Assembly (NCBI RefSeq): GCF_002237595.1 | Contig: NZ_CP022529.1 | Span: 2,480,001-2,544,000 of the forward strand | Direction: 5' to 3' | From: Labrenzia sp. VG12 | GTDB lineage: Bacteria; Pseudomonadota; Alphaproteobacteria; Rhizobiales; Stappiaceae | Length of the DNA: 64,000 nucleotides | Part shown: in pieces, positions 58,280 to 64,000 of the stretch | Layout of the letters: each line of letters opens with the position of its first letter | Position numbering within the stretch: position 1 is the stretch's first letter | Notes under the pieces: model-generated | Seen by the model: only the letters and a program-made list of their open reading frames with translations | Told to the model about the DNA's origin: nothing | Database searches by the model: none | Program-made: the position numbers and the translations under genes

Positions 58280-58981
58280 CTATTCTCCGTGCGCCAGAGC
58301 CTCAATGCGCGCACGATCCCTGATGATCAGCCAGCCATCCTTGAGATCGACCAGCTCTGCCTTCTGCCAGCGGCGCAGGCACCGGTTTACGTTTTCCCGG
58401 CTGTTGCCAATCATGCCGGCGAGCTCGGACTGGGATTGCGACAGCTTAGACAGCGGTTTGTCTTCGGACGCCGGCGCGGTCACCGTCAGGCGCAGCACAA
58501 GCTTGGCGAGGCGTGCCGGCAGATCCAGAAAGGCAATTTCGATCATGCGCTCATCCGAGCGGCGCACACGCTGGCAAAGCAGCTCGATCAACCGGATGGA
58601 AAGAGCCGGATTGCGGTTCAGAAGATCCAGCAAGGCCCGCCGCTCCAGGACCACCAATGTGCAGTTGGTCAGCGCCTTGACGCTGGCAGACCGTTCCTGG
58701 CCGTCCAGCATGGCGATCTCACCGAAGACATCGCCGGCCTGAAGATCGTTGAGCGTCACTTCCCGGTCGCTGGGTGTGAACATGCTCACCCGGACAGAGC
58801 CCTCCGCAATGGCCATCATGCTCTGGCCAGGCTCTCCCATGGTGAAGATTGTGTCACCGGCCGTGTAGCGTTTGATGAAGGAGAAATTCGCCAGCTCCTG
58901 CCGGGCCTGGTCGTCCAGCGCTTCGAAAATGAAACTCTTGCCGAGCAGTTTTTCCTTTTTAAAGTCGACTTCGGTGCTCAT
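58280..58981 (-). CDS. Crp-family cyclic-nucleotide-responsive regulator
   Basis: The 233-aa regulator aligns without gaps to E. coli CRP over the ligand site and C-helix. It has GEIAMLDGQERSASV (phosphate cassette with Glu and Arg-Ser) and IAFLDLPARLAKL. The HTH is SQSELAGMIGNSRENVNRCLRRW, keeping the Arg-Glu-x3-Arg recognition helix for TGTGA. CRP Thr127-Ser128 are Ser-Asp here, so nucleotide choice may differ. No Fnr Cys cluster is present. It is divergent from the FecR/cyclase pair with a CRP box between. ATG 58981 has a weak GGAACG upstream. Confidence 0.85.
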   Translation of the reverse strand: MSTEVDFKKEKLLGKSFIFEALDDQARQELANFSFIKRYTAGDTIFTMGEPGQSMMAIAEGSVRVSMFTPSDREVTLNDLQAGDVFGEIAMLDGQERSASVKALTNCTLVVLERRALLDLLNRNPALSIRLIELLCQRVRRSDERMIEIAFLDLPARLAKLVLRLTVTAPASEDKPLSKLSQSQSELAGMIGNSRENVNRCLRRWQKAELVDLKDGWLIIRDRARIEALAHGE

Positions 58982-59018
58982 TTTCGTTCCGTCTTGCCGT
59001 TTGCAACAGTACAACGCT

Positions 59019-59034
59019 AGTGACAGCAATCACA
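59019..59034. promoter_or_regulatory. CRP-like box between Crp regulator and cyclase operon
   Basis: AGTGA-CAGCAA-TCACA carries the GTGA-N6-TCAC core of the E. coli CRP site. It lies 38 bp before the regulator ATG and 72 bp before the FecR-like ATG. The recognition helix of the adjacent regulator keeps the residues that read this core, so direct autoregulation is likely. Confidence 0.65.
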
Positions 59035-59105
59035 GCCTATGCGTTAGAAGGTCTGATGTATGGGCATTCAGGGGCGCTTGAAAAGCACAAACTGGGAATT
59101 TGACG

Positions 59106-59618
59106 ATGAAAAAACTGGCAATTTTCACGATCTGCTTCCTGCTGGCGCCCGTGGCGGCGCAGCCTCTGGCGGCACAGACCTTGAGCGGGTGCACCAAAAC
59201 CGACCTTCAGGACCCACCCCGCAGCGTCTATCAATGCGCCGGCGGCGTCACGCTTGAGGCCGAGGCTGCGACCGCGCTGGGCATTGTGGAACGCGAAGCC
59301 GATGACCGGCCAACCGACGTCGAGCTGTCCTCCGACGGGCTATACATCGAGATCACGCCGGGAAGCGGTCCGTTCCAGATCCAGACCCCGCATGCCATTG
59401 CGGCCGTGCGCGGCACGGTCTACGTCGTCGACGTCACCGACGAGATGACCGCGGTGTTCGTTCGCGAGGGTGAGGTCAGCGTGTCGCGCGCAGACGGCTC
59501 CGATACGGTGGTTCTGACAGAAGGCCTCGGTGTTGAAGTGTCCCCGGGCGTAGTGCTCGAAACCCGGCGCTGGCCGCAGGCACGGGTCGACAGCCTGCTG
59601 GATCGTTTCGGACGATGA
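59106..59618 (+). CDS. FecR-domain secreted protein paired with CHASE2 cyclase
   Basis: The 170-aa protein has a signal peptide (MKKLAIFTICFLLAPVAAQP) and a FecR-type beta domain: YIEITPGSGPFQIQTPHAIA, AVRGTVYVVDVTDEMTAVFV, REGEVSVSRADGSDTVVLTE. Stand-alone periplasmic FecR proteins often sit before CHASE2 receptors and may present a ligand or wall signal to them. Its stop overlaps the cyclase ATG by 4 bp, so the two are made together. Confidence 0.83.
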   Translation: MKKLAIFTICFLLAPVAAQPLAAQTLSGCTKTDLQDPPRSVYQCAGGVTLEAEAATALGIVEREADDRPTDVELSSDGLYIEITPGSGPFQIQTPHAIAAVRGTVYVVDVTDEMTAVFVREGEVSVSRADGSDTVVLTEGLGVEVSPGVVLETRRWPQARVDSLLDRFGR

Positions 59619-61462
59619 AACCGACCCTGCCTGTCGCGGTCACCGCGCTGGCACTTTGCCTCGGCCTGATCTGGGCGGGCCTGCTGGTGCGCACGCATCT
59701 CGCAGGAACCGCAAGCGTGGCGGACCGCTTCGAGACGGTGTTGCTGGACCTCAGGATTGCGCTGGCCGGGCAAAAACCACCACCGAAAGATGTCGTCATC
59801 ATCGCCATCGATGATGAAACCATAGACGCTGTCGGCCCCTACCCGCTGCCGCGCGACGCGCTTGCGGCGCTGGTCGATCGGATCAGGGACGCCGGGGCCA
59901 GGGCGCTCGCGGTCGATATCCTGCTCTTTGGCGCCTCGGACGAAACGGCAGACGGGATGCTGGCGAACTCTCTGGCAAGCCTGCCGACCGTGGTCGCGGG
60001 CGCAGCCCGCATGCGTGAAGGCGCTGCGCCGGCGAGCGGCGTGCCGGTCGTTGAGACCATGCTCTCACCGGCCCCCGCCCTTGCAGCGGCAACCTCGACC
60101 GGCCTGGTGAACATCGTCACCGACAGCGGCGGCACGCCGCGTCATGTGCCGATGCTGTTCCTGACCGACACGGGCCTGCTGCCATCCTTTTCCCTGCAGG
60201 CTGCCGCAAAATACCTGAGCACATCGCCGAACATCACCGAAGCGGGTGTAACGCTTGGCGGTCGTGCCGTCGAGCTGGACAGCGGCTGGCACCTTGCCCT
60301 GAACTATGTCGGGTCCGGAGGCGCCATCCGCACCCTCAGCGCCGGAGACCTTCTCGATCCACCGGCAGGGTTTTCACCGGAGCTGGACGGCCGCATGGCG
60401 GTTCTCGGCGTCACCGCGACTGCCGTGGGCGACCGGTTTTCAACGCCGTTTGATCCTGTCATGCCCGGGGTCGAGGTACAGGCAACCGCGATAGCCAATC
60501 TTCTGGAAGCGGCTCCCCTGGTGCGCACGGCGGGCGTTCGCAAACTGGACAGCGCCGCAGCGCTCCTGATCACGCTGGGAGCGATGATCGCCGTCATCCT
60601 GCTGCCGCTCGCCCCCGCATCGATTTTCTATCTGATGCTGCTCTCCGGATGGCTCGTCATCTGTGTGGTGTTTTTTGGCCAGGGGCTCTGGCTGAATGCG
60701 ACCCTGCCCTTTGCGGCCAGCCTGCCGCCGGTTGTTGGCCTGCTGATCACGCGACAGGTGACCGACCGGGTCGAGGCGCGACGCCTGCTGCGGGCCCAGG
60801 AGGCCCTCAGCCGCTTTCAGTCACCCAGACTGGCCGAGCGCATTTCCGAAGATCCTTCCTTCCTGGCAACACCGAAGGAAGAGTCGGCAGCGATCCTGTT
60901 TGTCGATCTGTCCGGTTACACCAGCCTCAGCGAGCGTCTCGGCGCTGCCAGAACACGGGACTTCCTGAAGGAGTTTCATACGATTGTTGTGAATGTCGTG
61001 AGCGACGAGCACGGCATCGTCCTGGATTTCATGGGCGACGGCGCGATGCTCGGCTTCGGCATACCGGAGGCCCATCCCGACGACCCCGAACGGGCCTGCC
61101 GCTGCGCCTTCGCCCTGGAGCGGGACGTTGCCGCCTGGCTCAGAAAAACCGGACGGGACCGCGACATCAGCTCGGTGCGGGTCGGCGCCCATCTGGGGCA
61201 GGTTGTGCTGTCGCGGCTCGGCCACGACCGGCAGCAGCAGATCGCAGCCACCGGCGACTGCGTCAATGTCGCAAGCCGCCTCCTGGAAGTCGCCAAGGAC
61301 CACAAGGTGTCCGTCGTCCTGTCGGCGGATCTCCTGGAGGAAGTCGAAAAGAGCGCGGGATCTTTGGAGACACCCAGGATGGAAACCGTGGCGATCCGGG
61401 GACGTCAGCAAGAGTTGAAGGTCGGCCTCTGGGCTTCCGGGGAGGCACCCGAGTTCAACTAG
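59615..61462 (+). CDS. CHASE2-class III nucleotidyl cyclase
   Basis: The 615-aa membrane receptor has an N-terminal span, a periplasmic CHASE2 domain (residues ~35-320; DVVIIAIDDETIDAVGPYPL, VDILLFGASDETADG), and three closely spaced membrane segments (AALLITLGAMIAVILLPLAP and following). The class III cyclase reads ILFVDLSGYTSLSERLG and FMGDGAMLGFG (both metal Asp), and TGDCVNVASRLLE with transition-state Asn and Arg. The purine-selecting Lys is Asp (VLDFMGDG) and the usual Thr/Asp is Ala (QQIAATGD). Catalysis is expected; cAMP versus cGMP is open. Confidence 0.86.
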   Translation: MKPTLPVAVTALALCLGLIWAGLLVRTHLAGTASVADRFETVLLDLRIALAGQKPPPKDVVIIAIDDETIDAVGPYPLPRDALAALVDRIRDAGARALAVDILLFGASDETADGMLANSLASLPTVVAGAARMREGAAPASGVPVVETMLSPAPALAAATSTGLVNIVTDSGGTPRHVPMLFLTDTGLLPSFSLQAAAKYLSTSPNITEAGVTLGGRAVELDSGWHLALNYVGSGGAIRTLSAGDLLDPPAGFSPELDGRMAVLGVTATAVGDRFSTPFDPVMPGVEVQATAIANLLEAAPLVRTAGVRKLDSAAALLITLGAMIAVILLPLAPASIFYLMLLSGWLVICVVFFGQGLWLNATLPFAASLPPVVGLLITRQVTDRVEARRLLRAQEALSRFQSPRLAERISEDPSFLATPKEESAAILFVDLSGYTSLSERLGAARTRDFLKEFHTIVVNVVSDEHGIVLDFMGDGAMLGFGIPEAHPDDPERACRCAFALERDVAAWLRKTGRDRDISSVRVGAHLGQVVLSRLGHDRQQQIAATGDCVNVASRLLEVAKDHKVSVVLSADLLEEVEKSAGSLETPRMETVAIRGRQQELKVGLWASGEAPEFN

Positions 61463-61480
61463 ACGGCAGTCATCGGGCCG

Positions 61481-61699
61481 TCAGCCGCAGCAATCCTGTC
61501 CGGCCTGGATCGGCGGGCAGGCCACGGTTCCATAGGAACAGAACACACAGCAGTCGCCGGGTTTCGGCTTCAACAGGGCGGCACAGTTCCGGCATTCATA
61601 GAACCACTGGCAGGCATCTGTCGGCATGATTTCGACCTGCGCATGACCGCAATCCGGGCAGGTCAGCTCACTTTCCAATATGACAGTGTTTTCGGTCAT
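61481..61699 (-). CDS. GDCCVxC domain-containing protein
   Basis: The 72-aa Cys-rich protein has LTCPDCGHAQ, FYECRNCAALLKPKPGDCCV then FCSYGTVACPPIQ and terminal DCCG. The GDCCVxC core defines the family, in which some relatives carry selenocysteine. Here all positions are Cys codons. It probably binds metal; mercury or redox roles have been proposed for relatives. The ATG at 61699 has GGGAGCGAAAGG upstream. Confidence 0.85.
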   Translation of the reverse strand: MTENTVILESELTCPDCGHAQVEIMPTDACQWFYECRNCAALLKPKPGDCCVFCSYGTVACPPIQAGQDCCG

Positions 61700-61753
61700 C
61701 CTTTCGCTCCCCGCCAGCCTGGCATGCGCCATTCAAGTTCGACAGAATAGTAA

Positions 61754-61782
61754 AACGGCCGGCGCACGAGGCGCCAGCCGTT
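61754..61782 (-). terminator. Likely Rho-independent terminator after cytochrome b561 gene
   Basis: AACGGC-c-GGCGC (61754-61765) pairs with GCGCC-a-GCCGTT (61771-61782) with one internal mismatch and a 5-base loop. On the minus strand the stem is followed by TTTA. It lies 36 bp past the cytochrome gene stop and before the GDCCVxC gene. Confidence 0.6.
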
Positions 61783-61817
61783 ACACGCACTATTGAAGGA
61801 CGCTCAAGTCCGCGGCC

Positions 61818-62387
61818 TCACAGCATCCGGAACAGCGTCTTGTCCTTGCGAATGACGTGATGCATCAGAACCGCTCCAAGATGCAGCCCCAGCAGACCGA
61901 GCAGGATCCATGCGCTCCAGGAATGGATCGCGGACAAGGTCCAGGCGATGTCAGGGCTTTTGCCGAGCGGGCTCCACACCTCGACAAGACCGAACCATTT
62001 CAGCGGAAAGCCGTGCGCATTGGTCGCCAGGAAGCCGCTCACAGGCATGATGATCAGGAAGGCATAGAGCAATCCGTGCACGCTGGCGGCGGCGATGCGT
62101 TCGTGAAGCGGACCCTCGGTCTCCGGAGCCCGAGACAGCAACTTGTTGCCGACCCGGATCAGCATCAGCCAGATCACGATGAAGCCGAGGCTTTCATGCA
62201 GGAGGTAGAAATTCATCACCACGTCCTTCTTGGCATAACCGATCATCAGACCGAGCGGCCAGGTTGCCAGCACCAGAACCGCCACGGCCCAGTGCAGAAG
62301 GCGCGCGGCACCGCCATAACGCGCAACCGGCGCTTGCGGGTTGGTGTAGAAATCCTGTTGGCTGTTGGTCACCGCTTCCGCAGACAT
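61818..62387 (-). CDS. Cytochrome b561-family protein
   Basis: The 189-aa membrane protein has four spans with conserved heme His: RLLHWAVAVLVLATWPLGLM, NFYLLHESLGFIVIWLMLIR, and IAAASVHGLLYAFLIIMPVS. The last span is AIHSWSAWILLGLLGLHLGA followed by a His pair (LMHHVIRKDK). It resembles YodB/CybB-type superoxide:quinone oxidoreductases or di-heme electron carriers. The ATG at 62387 has AAAGGGG upstream. The upstream DNA carries TGTGACGTGCGGCACA, a weak CRP-like match. Confidence 0.87.
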   Translation of the reverse strand: MSAEAVTNSQQDFYTNPQAPVARYGGAARLLHWAVAVLVLATWPLGLMIGYAKKDVVMNFYLLHESLGFIVIWLMLIRVGNKLLSRAPETEGPLHERIAAASVHGLLYAFLIIMPVSGFLATNAHGFPLKWFGLVEVWSPLGKSPDIAWTLSAIHSWSAWILLGLLGLHLGAVLMHHVIRKDKTLFRML

Positions 62388-62606
62388 GATGGCCCCTTTC
62401 CTCATGATTTGTTGCCAGTGGCGGGTACCCATGCTGCCCGCGTCGTGTGACAGACAATAGGGATCAGCGACGCTGAAAGCCTGTGACGTGCGGCACACCG
62501 AAAACCCAGGCGCCTTCAAACCCCGTTTCGGAGTAGGCAGATCCTGTCCGCTGTTCTTCCTTGTTCCAGCTGAGTAGAAAGGATCAGGGACAAAGGGAAC
62601 CAGCCG

Positions 62607-63350
62607 ATGACATCCGACTTTTCAGGAAAAACCATTCTCATCACCGGCGCCGCCAGCGGCTTCGGCAGGGAGCTGGCCGAGAGGCTTTCCGCATTGGGCG
62701 CAAATCTGGTTCTGGGTGACCTCAACGCCGCCGGCCTCGACGAACTGGCAGACAACCTTTCCGGCAAGATCGTTCCCGTCTGCTGCGACGTCACCCGCGA
62801 AGACGACGTTCAGACACTGTGCGAACGGGCGAAAGACGCCTTTGGCGGGCTCGACATTGCCGTCAACAATGCCGGATTTGCTCCGCCGATGAAGGGTCTT
62901 CTCGAAACAAGCGAAGACGATCTCGACAGGGCCTTTGCGGTCAATGCCAAGGGCGTCTTCTTCGGCATGAAACACCAGATCCCCTTGATGAAGGAACATG
63001 GCGGAGCCATCTTGAACGTCGCCTCCGTCGCGGGTCTGAACGCTGCCCCGAAACTGATCTCCTACGCAGCGGCCAAACACGCCGTCGTCGGCATGACCAA
63101 GACCGCAGCGGTGGAATTTGCGCGCGACAATATCCGCATCAACGCCATTTGCCCCTTTTTCAGCCCGACACCGCTGATGACCGAAAGCGGCTTTGCCGAC
63201 AAGCAGGATTTCCTCAGTTCAGGCGTCCCGATGAAACGCCTCGGCGAACCGGCCGAAATCGTCGAAACCATGATGTCGCTGATCCATCCGGGAAACACCT
63301 ATCTCACCGGGCAGGCCCTGGCCGTCGATGGCGGTGTGATGGCGCTGTAA
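62607..63350 (+). CDS. SDR family oxidoreductase
   Basis: The 247-aa classical short-chain dehydrogenase has TILITGAASGFGRELAERLS (NAD(P) loop), DIAVNNAGFAPPMKG (NNAG), LNVASVAGLNAAPKLISYAA followed by AKHA (catalytic Ser, Tyr, Lys), and IRINAICPFFSPTPLM. It ends TGQALAVDGGVMAL. It resembles 3-oxoacyl-ACP reductases and glucose dehydrogenases; the substrate is unknown. It converges on the hydrolase gene 10 bp away. Confidence 0.87.
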   Translation: MTSDFSGKTILITGAASGFGRELAERLSALGANLVLGDLNAAGLDELADNLSGKIVPVCCDVTREDDVQTLCERAKDAFGGLDIAVNNAGFAPPMKGLLETSEDDLDRAFAVNAKGVFFGMKHQIPLMKEHGGAILNVASVAGLNAAPKLISYAAAKHAVVGMTKTAAVEFARDNIRINAICPFFSPTPLMTESGFADKQDFLSSGVPMKRLGEPAEIVETMMSLIHPGNTYLTGQALAVDGGVMAL

Positions 63351-63360
63351 CGCCGTCTCT

Positions 63361-63999
63361 TCAACTGGGCTTCAGAAACGGCAGGACCGCGTTCCAGTGA
63401 CTGAAAGGCAAAAGGTGTCCCGCCCCGGGCACCCAGCTCACCTCTGCCTGGAAGGTTTGCGCCAGGGCAGTGATCCGCTTTGCTTGAATGGAAACGTCTT
63501 CCGTTCCGTGGACAAATCGCAGGGGCACCTTCAAGGGGGCAACCTTGCCGATCCAGTTGGAGGCAATCAGGCGGCAGTCATTGATGAAACCGTCAGACCC
63601 CTTCTCGACATGGAAGTGATGACCGGTCCACATGAGATCGAGGATTTCCGGATCCTTGCAGGCCGCAAGATCGGCCCGGGATCCGCCCAGCACCGTCTCT
63701 GCAAAGGCCGACCGGCCTTCCTTCTTCAGCTTGCGGTCTCCCAGGACCGAGAGATACCGAAGCAGCGGCGGCGACACACGGGCAAGCGTTGCGAAAATGC
63801 GCTGCTGCTGGGGCGCTGAGGCAAAGTCCCGCAAGCTGAACACGGGCGGCTGCGCGGCCGCGCACAGCAGCGACGTCAACCGCCCCTCAAGTCGCTCGGC
63901 AGCGCAAAGCGCGTAAATCGCACCAACATCGAAAGCCAGCACTGAAAACGTCTCAAGGCCAAGGTGATCCGCAAGCGCCAGAAGATCCTCCGCATAAGC
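63361..63999 (-). CDS. Alpha/beta hydrolase with Asp nucleophile, 5' end outside window
   Basis: The last 212 codons lie in the window and the frame stays open to the edge. The nucleophile elbow reads SVLAFDVGAIYALCAA, with Asp where lipases have Ser and dehalogenases or epoxide hydrolases have Asp. A cap region follows, then the acid in RFVHGTEDVSI and the catalytic His in VPGAGHLLPFSHW. The triad is therefore Asp-Asp-His. Haloalkane dehalogenase or epoxide hydrolase activity is possible, but the elbow lacks the usual G-H-D-W/x-G, so it could also be inactive or novel. Confidence 0.7.
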   Translation of the reverse strand, partial: AYAEDLLALADHLGLETFSVLAFDVGAIYALCAAERLEGRLTSLLCAAAQPPVFSLRDFASAPQQQRIFATLARVSPPLLRYLSVLGDRKLKKEGRSAFAETVLGGSRADLAACKDPEILDLMWTGHHFHVEKGSDGFINDCRLIASNWIGKVAPLKVPLRFVHGTEDVSIQAKRITALAQTFQAEVSWVPGAGHLLPFSHWNAVLPFLKPS

Positions 64000-64000
64000 G

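Noticed and set aside
62482..62497. TGTGACGTGCGGCACA as a CRP site upstream of cytochrome b561
   Set aside because: Only one half-site is good (GCACA in place of TCACA); kept as a weak note in the cytochrome entry only.
1..64000. CRISPR arrays, tRNA or rRNA genes, insertion sequences
   Set aside because: No regularly spaced repeats, cloverleaf candidates, rRNA-like blocks or transposase-like proteins were seen on either strand by reading; a dedicated search could still find a tRNA.

Overview
The window looks like a chromosomal segment of a marine alphaproteobacterium of about 60% GC. A Stappiaceae-type organism (Labrenzia/Roseibium/Stappia group) is the best guess, from BA14K proteins, DUF2336, GDCCVxC, FtrA-rhodanese and carnitine/betaine catabolism beside a Na+-NQR operon. 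The taxonomy is inference, because no rRNA, tRNA or housekeeping marker lies in the window. No CRISPR array was seen.

Layout. (1) 1-8.6 kb: the end of a zinc-sensing (CZB) diguanylate cyclase, DUF1062, a HugZ-type heme protein, a frameshifted BA14K gene with a terminator, an ornithine/lysine decarboxylase, an extensin-like protein, a LysE exporter, DUF2336, a 27-residue membrane peptide and an azoreductase. (2) 8.7-23.5 kb: an accessory island. It holds an Ntox44-like toxin candidate next to a small membrane protein, and a decayed podovirus-type set on the minus strand: small and large terminase, DUF2833, a Pro-rich pre-portal protein, a portal with two nonsense codons and one frameshift, a Bbp19-like protein, a gp9-like scaffold with a frameshift, and a GH73 lysozyme. 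The set is split by a non-phage block (rhodanese, FtrA, B12-type radical SAM). No capsid, tail, integrase or repressor is visible. The lysozyme and the scaffold end in the same ~42-residue C-terminal motif, which is the most novel-looking signal in the island. (3) 23.9-30.6 kb: a ROK regulator with a perfect operator, an M20 hydrolase broken at a G run, a CUT2-type ABC transporter and a YhfX-like PLP enzyme. (4) 30.8-39.6 kb: an RMF/CrpP-like small protein, then a GlxA-type AraC regulator divergent from a gamma-butyrobetaine/carnitine pathway: acyl-CoA dehydrogenase, ADP-forming acyl-CoA synthetase, hydratase, beta-keto-acid cleavage enzyme, SDR, and a carnitine dehydrogenase-thioesterase fusion. 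(5) 39.7-46.9 kb: the DUF4212/ActP-like symporter operon with a cNMP-CBS-DUF294 protein and a membrane PAS-exonuclease; its upstream region carries a CRP-like palindrome and two 31-bp-spaced direct repeats. (6) 46.9-54.3 kb: nqrM-apbE divergent from nqrABCDEF, closed by a clear terminator. (7) 54.4-64 kb: two BA14K proteins, a NIT-GAF-GGDEF cyclase, a Crp-type regulator divergent from a FecR/CHASE2-cyclase pair with a CRP-type box between them, GDCCVxC, cytochrome b561, an SDR, and an edge-truncated alpha/beta hydrolase with Asp in the nucleophile position.

How the genes connect. Carnitine-type quaternary amines are taken to acetyl units and glycine betaine in region 4. Region 5 handles small carboxylates such as acetate. 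Region 6 supplies a sodium-motive respiratory entry point that could power the sodium symporter. Regions 1 and 7 hold cyclic-nucleotide and c-di-GMP signalling. Sites resembling CRP boxes lie both in the cyclase module and in front of the symporter operon, so a cNMP-carbon link is plausible.

Three intact-looking genes (BA14K, M20, gp9-like) are each broken by a one-base shortfall in a short homopolymer. That pattern suggests sequencing undercalls or very recent slippage rather than old decay. The portal carries true nonsense codons.
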